Assembly (NCBI RefSeq): GCF_025452235.1
Contig: NZ_CP104965.1
Coordinates: 3,344,501 to 3,408,500 of the forward strand
Source of the DNA: Devosia neptuniae
Lineage (GTDB): Bacteria; Pseudomonadota; Alphaproteobacteria; Rhizobiales; Devosiaceae
Direction: 5' to 3'
DNA: 64,000 nt
The position numbers were made by a program, and so were the translations under genes. The notes under the pieces are model-generated. The model had not been told where the DNA came from and did no database searches. It worked only from the letters and a program-made list of their open reading frames with translations. Shown here one piece after another: positions 39,050 to 47,633 of this stretch; positions within the stretch are counted from its first letter, which is position 1; each line of letters opens with the position of its first letter.

Positions 39050-41698
39050 ATGAAGGTCGTCGTCGTTGAAAGTCCGGCTAAAGCCAAGACAATCAACAAA
39101 TATTTGGGCTCGGGCTATGAAGTCCTGGCGTCCTTCGGCCATATCCGCGATCTCCCCGCGAAGGACGGATCGGTCCGTCCGGATGAAGATTTCGCCATGT
39201 CCTGGGAGGTCGACACGGCCTCCAAGAAGCGTGTTGCCGACATTGCCAACGCCCTCAAGGGTGCCGATGGCCTGATCCTCGCCACCGACCCTGACCGCGA
39301 AGGCGAAGCGATTTCCTGGCATATTCTGGATGTGCTGCGGGCCAAGAAAGCCATCAAGAAAGACACGACCGTCCAGCGTGTGGTGTTCAACGCCATCACC
39401 AAGGATGCCGTGACCGCCGCGATGGCTAAGCCGCGCGACATCGACATGCCGCTGGTGGACGCCTATCTCGCCCGCCGCGCTCTCGATTACCTCGTGGGTT
39501 TCACCCTTTCGCCCATCCTCTGGCGCAAGCTGCCCGGCTCCCGTTCGGCCGGCCGCGTGCAATCGGTGGCCTTGCGCCTGGTCTCCGACCGCGAAGCCGA
39601 GATCGAAAAGTTCAAGGCCGACGAATATTGGTCGGTTGAAGCCAAGCTCGCCCAAAAGGGCAAGAGCTTCCTGGCCCGCCTCTTCTCCGTCGATGGCAAA
39701 AAGACCGACAAGCTCGACATCAAGACCGGCGAAAACGCCGCCGAGCTCAAGCAATTGATCGAGGCCGGTCAGTTCAACGTCTCCAACGTCGAAAAGAAGC
39801 CGACCAAGCGCAATCCCTACGCGCCCTTCACCACGTCGAGCCTGCAACAGGACGCCAGCTCGCGCCTCGGCCTGTCGCCGTCGCGCACCATGCAGATCGC
39901 CCAGCGCCTCTACGAAGACGGTCTGATCACCTATATGCGTACCGACGCCGTTCAGATGGCGCCCGAGGGCATTGCCATGGCCCGCTCGGTCGTCGGCAAA
40001 TATTTCGGCGAGGAATATTTGCCGGAAAAGGCCCGCATCTATCAGACCAAGGCCAAGAACGCCCAGGAGGCGCACGAGGCCATCCGCCCCACCGACATGT
40101 TCAAGCGCCCGGAAAATCTCAATCTGGATGCTGACCAGTCCAAGCTCTATGGCCTGATCTGGCGCCGCACGCTCGCCTCGCAAATGAAATCAGCCGAGAT
40201 CGATCGCACCACGGTCGATATCGCCGTCAACGTGCCTGCCCGCCAGGTCGAACTGCGAGCCGTCGGCTCGGTCGTCACCTTCCCCGGCTTCCTCAAGCTC
40301 TATGGCGTCGAGGTCAAATCCGACGAGGATGAGGAAGACGAGGATAGCCGCGAACTGCCCCCGCTCGCCGTGGGCGACAAGCCCGATCTGCAATCGGTCG
40401 ATATCGAGCAGCATTTCACCCAGCCGCCCAGCCGCTATACCGAAGCCAGCCTGATCAAGAAGATGGAAGAACTCGGCATCGGCCGCCCCTCCACCTATGC
40501 GGCGACGCTGACCACCCTTAAGGACCGCGACTATGTCCGCCTCGAGGGCAAGGCTTTGCATCCCGAAGATCGCGGCCGCATCGTCACCGCCTTCCTCGAG
40601 AGCTTCTTCACCCGCTATGTCGAATACGGCTTCACCGCGGGCCTCGAAGAACAGCTCGACCAGGTCTCGGCAGGCGAACTCGAATACAAGACTGTGCTGC
40701 GCGACTTCTGGAAGGATTTCACGCACGCCACCGACGAGATCAAAGATCTGCGCGTTTCCGAAGTACTGGACGCGCTGAACGAACTCCTCGCCAGCCGCAT
40801 CTTCCCGCCCAAGGAAGATGGCTCGGATCCGCGCCGCTGCCCCACTTGCGGCACCGGTCAGCTCTCGCTCAAGCTGGGCAAATTCGGCGCCTTTATCGGC
40901 TGCTCCAACTACCCCGAATGCAAGCACACCATGCAGCTTTCGGACGCGGCCGCCGGCCAGTCCAGCGAAGCGGCGCAAGGCGATGGCATTCTGGGCACCG
41001 ATCCGGAATCGGGCGAAGAGGTTTATCTGAAGACCGGCCGTTTCGGCCCCTATGTCCAGCTCGGCGAAGGCAAGGAGCCCAAGCGCTCTTCCCTGCCCAA
41101 GGGCTGGGAAGCGGCCACGCTCAATCTCGAACAAGCCCTCAAGCTGCTCTCGCTTCCCCGCGAAGTGGGCTTGCATCCCGAGACGCAGCTCCCCATATCC
41201 GCTGGCATCGGCCGCTACGGTCCCTTCGTCCTGCATGATGGCAAATATGCCAACCTGCCCGACGTCGAAGAGGTCTTCACCGTCGGCCTCAACCGCGCCG
41301 TCGACCTGATCGCCCAGAAAGCCGCTGGCGGCTTCAAGCGCGGCGGTGGCGCAACGGTCGCTGCCATCCAGACCTTCGAGCACGATAACGGCCCCATCAC
41401 CGTCCGCGCCGGCCGCTACGGCCCCTATGTCAACCAGGGCAAGATCAACGCCACCATCCCCAAGGACGTACAGCCCGAGGCGGTAACGCTCGACCAGGCG
41501 GTGCAGTGGATCGCGGCACGCGCCGAAGCTACTGGGACCAAGGTGAAAAAGGCTCCGGCGAAGAAAGCCGCTGCCAAGAAGCCCGCAGCAAAAAAGGCGA
41601 CGACTAAAGCTGCTGCTGAAAAGCCCGCCGCCAAGAAAGCGGCACCGAAGAAAACGGCGGTCAAGAAGGTCGTATCGGACGAGGATGTGCCGTTCTAG
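39050..41698 (+). CDS. topA: DNA topoisomerase I
   Basis: Relaxes negative supercoils by single-strand passage. The 882-residue protein starts with the Toprim domain (VVVESPAKAKTI, TDPDREGEAI) and has the active-site tyrosine in GLITYMRTD. One classical zinc finger is present (CPTCG to CSNYPEC), followed by repeated topoisomerase C-terminal modules (GRYGPYV, GRFGPYV). The last 50 residues are a Lys/Ala/Pro-rich tail with AAKK-type repeats, probably for DNA contact. ATG chosen because it begins the Toprim domain and GGAA precedes it. Confidence 0.96.
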   Translation: MKVVVVESPAKAKTINKYLGSGYEVLASFGHIRDLPAKDGSVRPDEDFAMSWEVDTASKKRVADIANALKGADGLILATDPDREGEAISWHILDVLRAKKAIKKDTTVQRVVFNAITKDAVTAAMAKPRDIDMPLVDAYLARRALDYLVGFTLSPILWRKLPGSRSAGRVQSVALRLVSDREAEIEKFKADEYWSVEAKLAQKGKSFLARLFSVDGKKTDKLDIKTGENAAELKQLIEAGQFNVSNVEKKPTKRNPYAPFTTSSLQQDASSRLGLSPSRTMQIAQRLYEDGLITYMRTDAVQMAPEGIAMARSVVGKYFGEEYLPEKARIYQTKAKNAQEAHEAIRPTDMFKRPENLNLDADQSKLYGLIWRRTLASQMKSAEIDRTTVDIAVNVPARQVELRAVGSVVTFPGFLKLYGVEVKSDEDEEDEDSRELPPLAVGDKPDLQSVDIEQHFTQPPSRYTEASLIKKMEELGIGRPSTYAATLTTLKDRDYVRLEGKALHPEDRGRIVTAFLESFFTRYVEYGFTAGLEEQLDQVSAGELEYKTVLRDFWKDFTHATDEIKDLRVSEVLDALNELLASRIFPPKEDGSDPRRCPTCGTGQLSLKLGKFGAFIGCSNYPECKHTMQLSDAAAGQSSEAAQGDGILGTDPESGEEVYLKTGRFGPYVQLGEGKEPKRSSLPKGWEAATLNLEQALKLLSLPREVGLHPETQLPISAGIGRYGPFVLHDGKYANLPDVEEVFTVGLNRAVDLIAQKAAGGFKRGGGATVAAIQTFEHDNGPITVRAGRYGPYVNQGKINATIPKDVQPEAVTLDQAVQWIAARAEATGTKVKKAPAKKAAAKKPAAKKATTKAAAEKPAAKKAAPKKTAVKKVVSDEDVPF

Positions 41699-41726
41699 GC
41701 ATCGCTCTATCCTCCTCACTGCGTCG

Positions 41727-41747
41727 CCCTCGGGCCCGACCCGAGGG
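41727..41747. repeat. REP-like palindrome copy 3
   Basis: CCCTCGGG-CCCGA-CCCGAGGG, the same unit as at 28649. Similarity to copy 1 extends beyond the stem on the right side (GGGC followed by CTCTC), so the two are homologous copies, not chance hairpins. Confidence 0.7.
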
Positions 41748-41786
41748 CTGCTCTCTAAATGCGCCCCCTCAACCGCCCTTCGGGCA

Positions 41787-41905
41787 CCTTCTCCGACGAG
41801 GGAGAAGGCGTGGCTCCGTGATTGGGTTGAATGCGGAGCCAACCCTCGCCCCTTGTGGGAGAGGGACAGATCATTCTGCGTTCAGCAGAATGATCAGGGT
41901 GAGGG
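41787..41905. repeat. Composite hairpin array downstream of topA
   Basis: Three stems in a row: CCTTCTCC/GGAGAAGG (41787-41808), GGCTCCG/CGGAGCC (41812-41840), and a larger hairpin CCCTCGCCC/GGGTGAGGG (41843-41851 with 41897-41905) that contains the perfect inner stem GATCATTCTGC/GCAGAATGATC (41869-41895). The composition resembles dispersed intergenic repeats of related genomes. It may stop transcription from topA. Confidence 0.75.
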
Positions 41906-42101
41906 GTTCTGCGCCCTCCCATGCCCAATAACCGGGGCCAACGACCGCGATCATGCCGCCCAAGCGGAATGCTCCGGTTGTACGCCCTACTAATCCAGTC
42001 CATATCTAGGTGATTAGGCAGTGCCCGCCATGCGAGCCGGACTGTCATCTAATTCAATACCCGGCGCTCCCATTCGGTGACGCGCCCATAGAAAGATACC
42101 C

Positions 42102-44387
42102 ATGGCCCAAGTGCCACCCAAAAAACCAAAAAACACCTCCGGCCCCAGGCGCGCGCGACAGCCCGCTGCTGGCGCTCTGCCCACCCGCGAACAGCTGCTC
42201 GAAGCTCTCGCCCAGCAGTCCGACATCAAAGGCAAGCGCGATCTTGCCAAGGTCTTCGGCATCCGTGGCGACATGCGCCGGCCGTTCAAGGCCATGCTGG
42301 CCGAGCTTGAGGGCGAGGGGATCATTACCCGCACCCGCAAGGCCCTGCGCCGCACCGCCGCCCTGCCCCATGTCACCGTGCTCGACATCCCCAGTGACGC
42401 CGACCCGGACAATCTCCACGCCTTCCCCGCGCAATGGAACGAGGAAGAAGGCGAACGCCCACGCGTCGCCGTTATCCAGGGCCGCGACGCCCGCGTTGCG
42501 CCCGCCCCCGGCGACCGTATTCTGGCGCGCATCGATGCCGGCGAAGCCGAGGTGCCGGTCTATACCGCCAAGCCGATGAAAATCCTCGATAAGCCCCGCA
42601 AGGGCCAGATCGGCATTGTCCGCATGGACGATGATGGCGCCCGCCTGATCCCGGTCGATCGCAAGCAGAAGGAAATGCGGATTCCGCTAGGCGATCTGCT
42701 GACCGCCAGCGATGGCGATCTGGTCGAAGTCGAGGTCAAGCTATCCGGCCGCCTGATGATTCCGCGCGCCAAGGTCGTTGCCGTCATCGGCAATCCAATG
42801 TCGGAAGGCGCCATCAGCCTGATCGCTATTCATAATCTGGAAATCCCTTACCGCTTCCCAGCCAGCGTCACCCGTGAGGCCGAAGAGGCCAAGGAAGCAA
42901 CGCTCAAGGGCCGCGAGGACTGGCGCGAATTGCCGCTGGTCACCATCGATCCGCCCGACGCCAAGGACCATGACGACGCTGTCTACGCCGAGCCCGATAC
43001 GGACGCGGCCAATCCCGGCGGCTTCATTGTCTATGTCGCCATTGCCGACGTCGCCGCCTATGTCCGCCCCGGCACGGCACTCGACCGTGAAGCCTATCTG
43101 CGCGGCAATTCGGTCTATTTCCCCGACCGCGTCGTGCCTATGCTGCCCGAACGCATCTCCAATGAGCTTTGCTCGCTCAAGGAAGGCGAGCCACGCGCTT
43201 CGCTGGCTGTGCGCATGGTCATGGGGGCCGATGGCCGCAAGCGCAGCCACAGCTTCCATCGCGTGCTGATGCGCTCGGCCGCCAAGCTCAGCTACCAGCA
43301 GGCTCAGGCCGCCATTGACGGCAATCCTGATGACAAGACCGGGCCGATCCTCGAGCCCATCCTGCGCCCACTCTGGGCCGCCTATGCCGCCATGGCCAAG
43401 GCGCGCGACCAGCGTGGTCCGCTTGATCTCGATCTGCCCGAGCGCAAGATCGTGCTCGACGATAAGGGCCTGGTGAAGGATATCCGCATTCCCGACCGGC
43501 TCGATGCCCATCGCCTCATCGAAGAAATGATGATCGCGGCCAATGTGGCGGCGGCCGAAACGCTGGAATCCAAACGTTCGCCCCTGCTCTATCGGGTGCA
43601 TGACGAGCCCAGCAGCGAAAAGCTGCAGGCTTTGCGCGATTTCCTCGGCTCGCTCGATATCGCGGTCAAGAAATCCGATTCCGTCCGCGCCAGCGATTTC
43701 AATGGCGTGCTCGCCCAATCCCGCAAGGCGGGTAATGTCGAGCAGGTCAGCGAGATGGTGCTGCGCAGCCAGGCCCAGGCTGAATATGCGCCCGAGAATT
43801 ACGGCCATTTCGGCCTCAACCTGGATCGCTACGCCCACTTCACCTCACCCATCCGCCGCTATGCCGATCTCATCGTGCACCGCGCGCTGATCAAGGCGCT
43901 GGACCTGGGTAGTGATGGTCTGTCCGAGCAGGAAGGGCTCAAGCTCACCGGCATTGGCCAGCACATCTCGGCCACCGAGCGCCGCGCCATGCTGGCCGAG
44001 CGCGAAACTGCCGATCGCCTGCTGGCGCAGTTCCTTTCCGCTCAGATCGGCGCCCGCTTTGAGGGCCGTATTTCCGGCGTCACCCGTTCGGGCCTGTTCG
44101 TGCGCCTGCTCGACACCGGCGCCGATGGTTTTATCCCCGCCTCCACTCTGGGGCAGGATTATTACCGCTATGTCGAGGAGATGCAGTCCATGGTGGGCGA
44201 GCGCACCGGCGAAAAGTTCAGCCTGGGCGATCGCGTAACCGTGCGGCTACTCGAAGTTGCCCCGATTGCCGGTGCTATGCGCTTTGAATTGTTGTCCGAA
44301 GGGACGCGCGTCAATCCGTCATCTGTGCGTCGCGGGCAGAAGCGCCCATCTAGGAGTTACGGGCCCAAGGGCCGCAAAAAGAGGTGA
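42102..44387 (+). CDS. rnr: Ribonuclease R
   Basis: Processive 3'-5' exoribonuclease for structured RNA. The 761-residue protein has an N-terminal basic, helix-turn-helix region (about residues 1-80), cold-shock-like domains, and the RNB catalytic domain with the acidic cluster DPPDAKDHDDAVY. FTSPIRRYADLIVHR is the second RNB signature. An S1 domain (GRISGVTRSGLFVRL) and a strongly basic tail (RRGQKRPSRSYGPKGRKKR) end it. DUF983 and rpmG follow. Confidence 0.95.
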   Translation: MAQVPPKKPKNTSGPRRARQPAAGALPTREQLLEALAQQSDIKGKRDLAKVFGIRGDMRRPFKAMLAELEGEGIITRTRKALRRTAALPHVTVLDIPSDADPDNLHAFPAQWNEEEGERPRVAVIQGRDARVAPAPGDRILARIDAGEAEVPVYTAKPMKILDKPRKGQIGIVRMDDDGARLIPVDRKQKEMRIPLGDLLTASDGDLVEVEVKLSGRLMIPRAKVVAVIGNPMSEGAISLIAIHNLEIPYRFPASVTREAEEAKEATLKGREDWRELPLVTIDPPDAKDHDDAVYAEPDTDAANPGGFIVYVAIADVAAYVRPGTALDREAYLRGNSVYFPDRVVPMLPERISNELCSLKEGEPRASLAVRMVMGADGRKRSHSFHRVLMRSAAKLSYQQAQAAIDGNPDDKTGPILEPILRPLWAAYAAMAKARDQRGPLDLDLPERKIVLDDKGLVKDIRIPDRLDAHRLIEEMMIAANVAAAETLESKRSPLLYRVHDEPSSEKLQALRDFLGSLDIAVKKSDSVRASDFNGVLAQSRKAGNVEQVSEMVLRSQAQAEYAPENYGHFGLNLDRYAHFTSPIRRYADLIVHRALIKALDLGSDGLSEQEGLKLTGIGQHISATERRAMLAERETADRLLAQFLSAQIGARFEGRISGVTRSGLFVRLLDTGADGFIPASTLGQDYYRYVEEMQSMVGERTGEKFSLGDRVTVRLLEVAPIAGAMRFELLSEGTRVNPSSVRRGQKRPSRSYGPKGRKKR

Positions 44388-44391
44388 TGAA

Positions 44392-44787
44392 ATGACCGCG
44401 GAGGTCACGACTTTGGAAGATCGGCAAACCTGGCAGGCCATCGGGCGCGGCACGATGTGCAAGTGTCCCCATTGCGGCAAGGGCAAGATGTTCAAGTCCT
44501 ACCTCAAGGTCACCGATTATTGCGCGTCCTGCGGCGAACAGCTTGATCTGCACCGCGCCGACGATTTCCCGCCCTATATCGCTATCATGATTGTCGGCCA
44601 CCTGCTGGTCGCCGTCATGCTGCACATGGAAATGACCTGGCACATCAATCCCATGCTCTATATCTACACCATGGTGCCGCTGGCTATCATCCTGCCGCTG
44701 GCCATTCTGCCCTCCACCAAGGGGGCAATTGTCGGTTTTCAGTGGGCCAGGCGCATGCATGGCTTCGGCCACCCGGCGCAAGCCTGA
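44392..44787 (+). CDS. DUF983 family zinc-ribbon membrane protein
   Basis: A 131-residue protein with an N-terminal zinc ribbon (CPHCG and CASCG) followed by two transmembrane helices (about residues 65-80 and 85-105). This combination defines the DUF983 family, whose function is not known. The ATG lies 4 bp after the rnr stop, with AGAGG in the end of rnr, so the genes are cotranscribed. The position between rnr and rpmG is well kept in Hyphomicrobiales. Confidence 0.9.
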   Translation: MTAEVTTLEDRQTWQAIGRGTMCKCPHCGKGKMFKSYLKVTDYCASCGEQLDLHRADDFPPYIAIMIVGHLLVAVMLHMEMTWHINPMLYIYTMVPLAIILPLAILPSTKGAIVGFQWARRMHGFGHPAQA

Positions 44788-44795
44788 ACTGCAGC

Positions 44796-44823
44796 TTGAC
44801 AATCGGCGCTAAATCCGTAGGTT
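44796..44823 (+). promoter_or_regulatory. Candidate promoter of rpmG
   Basis: TTGACA-N16-TAGGTT begins 8 bp after the DUF983 stop and ends 59 bp before the rpmG ATG. It would give the ribosomal protein gene its own transcript, closed by the strong terminator downstream. Confidence 0.6.
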
Positions 44824-44882
44824 GCGCCCAAATTCCGGCGCTGCCATCCGCAGCGCCTTTGGTTTTGTGAAGGACCCGAAGA

Positions 44883-45050
44883 ATGGCCAAAGCCGCCTCC
44901 GTAAAGATCAAGCTGGTGTCGACGGCCGATACTGGTTTCTACTACGTCACCAAGAAGAACGCCCGCACCCAGACCGAGAAGCTGTCGTACAACAAGTACG
45001 ATCCGGTCGTGCGCAAGCATGTCGAATTCAAGGAAGCCAAGATCAAGTAA
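44883..45050 (+). CDS. rpmG: 50S ribosomal protein L33
   Basis: A 55-residue basic ribosomal protein of the large subunit. It has the family sequence [20 protein letters not shown], followed by [21 protein letters not shown]. It lacks the four zinc-binding cysteines, so it is the zinc-independent form. AAGGAC precedes the ATG. Its own promoter and a rho-independent terminator flank it. Confidence 0.97.
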   Translation: MAKAASVKIKLVSTADTGFYYVTKKNARTQTEKLSYNKYDPVVRKHVEFKEAKIK

Positions 45051-45074
45051 TCTGGCGCCTTTGATCTGAAATGC

Positions 45075-45106
45075 AAAAGCCCCGCATCATCGATGCGGGG
45101 CTTTTT
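45075..45106 (+). terminator. Rho-independent terminator of rpmG
   Basis: GCCCCGCATC and GATGCGGGGC form a perfect 10-bp stem with an ATC loop. AAAA precedes it and TTTTT follows. It starts 25 bp after the rpmG stop. With A and T runs on both sides it could also act on the opposite strand. Confidence 0.95.
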
Positions 45107-45171
45107 GCTGGTTGTCATTAGCGCGACAAATGCGACGTCGATGCTAGCAGTCCGTTAGCGTAAAGGCATAA

Positions 45172-45237
45172 GTGGCTGGTCCGGAGCGGCATGTCGAAGA
45201 GGCCACTCTATCCGCGTCCGGACCAGCCGCCCCACGG
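45172..45237. ncRNA. Candidate structured RNA (strand uncertain)
   Basis: GGCTGGTCCGGA and TCCGGACCAGCC form a perfect 12-bp stem around a 31-nt loop whose ends (GCGG/CCGC) can extend it with one bulge. GCCCC-AC-GGGGC follows at once. Together they suggest a folded RNA or a multi-stem repeat in the rpmG-pleD gap. I cannot place it in a named RNA family and its limits are unknown. Confidence 0.35.
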
Positions 45238-45426
45238 GGCTCAGGAGTTGCGGCATTCCCGAGACAGGCCGTAGGGAGCTGTGAGCGCGGATGCGTAAGT
45301 AGTGCCCCGCGGCTTGCTTGGACCCTACTCCGGCACCCCGGAAACTCAAGCAAATCCAGGCGTCTGGCGCCGGTAAGTTCTTGTTAATTATAACGGATAA
45401 CCCTAACGCGTCCAATTGCAGCTTTC

Positions 45427-46797
45427 TCAAGCCGCGTCGAACACCACCCGGTTGCGGCCTTCGCGCTTGGCCCGGTACAGCGCCACATCTGCCCGCTTGA
45501 TCAGCGTCTCCGGCGTATCGCTCAAACTCTCATTGAGCGTAACCCCAACCGACACCGTCACCCCGATCATCCGCCCCGCCCCAGCCTCAAAACTCCGCTC
45601 CGCCACCGACTGCCGCACCCGCTCGGCAATCGATTCTGCCTGCCGAACATCGGTATCGGGCATCAGCACCACGAACTCCTCGCCACCAAAGCGGCAGGCC
45701 AGATCGACCCCGCGGACGTTACGTTTCAATCGGTTAGCGAACTCCTTGAGCACGGAATCGCCGATATCGTGGCCATAGGTGTCGTTGACGGCCTTGAAGT
45801 GATCCACATCGAGGATCATCAGCGCCATATCGCGCCCCTGGCTCTGAGCCTTGCTCAGCATAACCCCCAGATGCCGCTCGAAATAACGCCGGTTATAAAG
45901 CCCGGTCATGTCGTCGGTGACGGCCATGGCCATGGTCTGGTTGACGCTGTGGCGCAACTCAGTGGCATAGCGCTGCCGTCGAATCTGCGTCCGCACCCGC
46001 GCCGCCAGCTCATTGCGCTCCACGGGCCGCATGATGAAATCATTGACGCCCAGATCAAGCGCCCGCACCACCTTGGGCCGGTCAGCCTCATCGGCCACCA
46101 GAATGATCGGCAGGTTGCGCGTATGCTCCAGCGTACGGATCTGCGAGCAGACCCGCAGCGGATCGAAATCGGTGAGCGACATGGTGATCAGCGCCAGCTC
46201 ATACTGCGCGCCCGTCACCTGGAACACGGCGTCTGCCGGCTGGGTCAGCACGTCAACCCGGTGGCCGGGCGCCAGATAGGCCTTGATGCGCTCAGCGTGG
46301 CGCGCATCGGTATCGACGATCAGGATGGAGCCGTTGTCGGCGTTAATCTTGTCCATCGCGCGGAACGAATCCTCGATGGCAATCTGCTGGCCGGTCACGG
46401 CGCGAGAGCGCAGCTCATCGGTTAAAGACTTGAGCCGCACCAGGCTCTTAACCCGGGCCATCAACTGCATGTCATCGACCGGCTTGGTCAGAAAATCGTC
46501 GGCGCCGACCTCCAGCCCCTTGACCCGGTCGGAGGGCTGATCGAGCGCGGTGATCATCAGTACCGGCACGTGATGGGTGCGGGTATTGGCCTTGAGGCGG
46601 CGACAGACCTCGAAGCCGTCCATGATGGGCATCATGACGTCGAGCAGCACCATATCGACATCCGAGCTTTCGCAGATATCGAGGGCTTCCTGGCCAGACG
46701 AAGCGGTTACGACATCGAAATATTCCGCACTCAGCCGCGCCTCGAGCAGGCGGACGTTGGTGGGGATGTCGTCGACGATGAGAATGCGCGCAGTCAC
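45427..46797 (-). CDS. pleD: PleD-type response regulator diguanylate cyclase
   Basis: Makes c-di-GMP in response to phosphorylation. The 456-residue protein has two receiver domains in tandem (first with phosphoacceptor Asp53 in LLDVMMP; second, about residues 155-270, degenerate) and a GGDEF domain. The active site reads GGEEF at 371-375. RGVD at 362-365 is the inhibitory I-site with the standard five-residue spacing, so product inhibition is expected. Start is GTG with GAAGG upstream. divK is the gene before it, 83 bp away; in Caulobacter DivK and PleD act together in polar development. Confidence 0.95.
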   Translation of the reverse strand: MTARILIVDDIPTNVRLLEARLSAEYFDVVTASSGQEALDICESSDVDMVLLDVMMPIMDGFEVCRRLKANTRTHHVPVLMITALDQPSDRVKGLEVGADDFLTKPVDDMQLMARVKSLVRLKSLTDELRSRAVTGQQIAIEDSFRAMDKINADNGSILIVDTDARHAERIKAYLAPGHRVDVLTQPADAVFQVTGAQYELALITMSLTDFDPLRVCSQIRTLEHTRNLPIILVADEADRPKVVRALDLGVNDFIMRPVERNELAARVRTQIRRQRYATELRHSVNQTMAMAVTDDMTGLYNRRYFERHLGVMLSKAQSQGRDMALMILDVDHFKAVNDTYGHDIGDSVLKEFANRLKRNVRGVDLACRFGGEEFVVLMPDTDVRQAESIAERVRQSVAERSFEAGAGRMIGVTVSVGVTLNESLSDTPETLIKRADVALYRAKREGRNRVVFDAA

Positions 46798-46880
46798 TTG
46801 GCAGCCTTCAGCTCATTGCCCACCCAGCAGCGTCCACCGCGGGTTCGGAGCAAGCCGGATCGGCCTTTGAAGACGACCGC

Positions 46881-47252
46881 TCAGGCAGGGCCAATATAGT
46901 GGGCAATAGTTTCCAGAAAATGAGGCACGGAGATGGGTTTACTAATGTATCCCTCGCAGCCGCCCTGCAGAATCCGTTCTTCGTCGCCCTTCATGGCAAA
47001 GGCGGTGACCGCGATAACCGGAATATGGGCCAATTCCTCGTCGTCCTTGAGCCATTTGGTGACGACCAGGCCCGAAACCTCCGGCAATTGGATATCCATC
47101 AGAATCAGATCAGGATGATGGGCGCGGGCTAGATCGAGCGCTTCCATCCCGTTCCGGGTCTGGATAACGGCATAGCCGCGCGATTCGAGCAGATCGTTGA
47201 ACAGCTTCATGTTCAGCTCGTTATCTTCCACGATCATCACAGTCTTGGGCAT
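46881..47252 (-). CDS. divK: Single-domain response regulator DivK
   Basis: A 123-residue stand-alone receiver. The acidic pair is in IVEDNELN, the phosphoacceptor is Asp53 in [13 protein letters not shown], and the Thr and Lys positions are in AVTAFAMKG and YISKPI. In alphaproteobacteria DivK controls the CckA-CtrA pathway. The assignment as DivK rests on this sequence and on pleD directly downstream. The ATG is preceded by GAGGATGG. Confidence 0.93.
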   Translation of the reverse strand: MPKTVMIVEDNELNMKLFNDLLESRGYAVIQTRNGMEALDLARAHHPDLILMDIQLPEVSGLVVTKWLKDDEELAHIPVIAVTAFAMKGDEERILQGGCEGYISKPISVPHFLETIAHYIGPA

Positions 47253-47352
47253 CGATCCATCCTCGCGCCGCCGGGGCGCTGGCGACACTTCGCTTTGCCG
47301 CCCCGTTCAGCTACCATGCTATCTCTTACAAAACACCAAATGAGGCTTGGCG

Positions 47353-47631
47353 TTGCCCCGTACGCAGACTGCACAACCCGATGTGGCAAGCCTCGCCGAT
47401 TCCTGCCTGGGCTATCTCGCGGAAAATCCCGATGAACTGCTGGCTTTCATGCAGTTTGCCGGTTTTGACCCCGATATGCTGCGCCGCTCCGTCGGCTCAT
47501 CCGCGCTGCAGCACGGGCTCGTGGACTACTTTGCCTCAAACGAGTCGATTCTGCTCGCCCTCTGCGCAAATACCGGCATCACGCCCGAAGCGTTCATGCG
47601 CGTGTGGCAGCGCCTCAATCCATCGGGGTAG
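47353..47631 (+). CDS. DUF3572 family protein
   Basis: A 92-residue protein of unknown function. It has an acidic helical region ([20 protein letters not shown]) and the segment VLRR-like [20 protein letters not shown], features of the alphaproteobacterial DUF3572 family. I chose the TTG at 47353 because GAGG lies 7 nt before it; another TTG two codons earlier is too close to that site. dinB follows 2 bp after the stop. It diverges from divK. Confidence 0.82.
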   Translation: MPRTQTAQPDVASLADSCLGYLAENPDELLAFMQFAGFDPDMLRRSVGSSALQHGLVDYFASNESILLALCANTGITPEAFMRVWQRLNPSG

Positions 47632-47633
47632 AT

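Larger units (their letters stand above)
41699..42101. other. 403-bp non-coding gap filled with hairpin repeats
   Basis: I see no gene here. The left two-thirds is a chain of inverted repeats, listed separately (41727-41747 and 41787-41905). The remaining part up to the rnr start (about 41910-42101) must contain the rnr promoter and ribosome-binding site, but no clear consensus promoter or structure stands out. Confidence 0.7.
45051..45426. other. 376-bp gap between rpmG and pleD with terminator and structured region
   Basis: No convincing protein gene is present. The left end holds the rpmG terminator. A strongly paired region follows (45172-45237), listed separately. The last 60 bp before the pleD stop are AT-richer (TTAATTATAACG) and could contain a promoter on either strand. 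Confidence 0.6.

Noticed and set aside
45155..45430. Minus-strand frame of 91 codons in the rpmG-pleD gap
   Set aside because: Overlaps the strong stem-loop region, has no ribosome-binding site and no recognisable sequence; structured RNA fits better.
47340..47352. ATG at 47340 as the start of the DUF3572 gene
   Set aside because: It is not in the reading frame of the protein; the in-frame starts are TTG codons.
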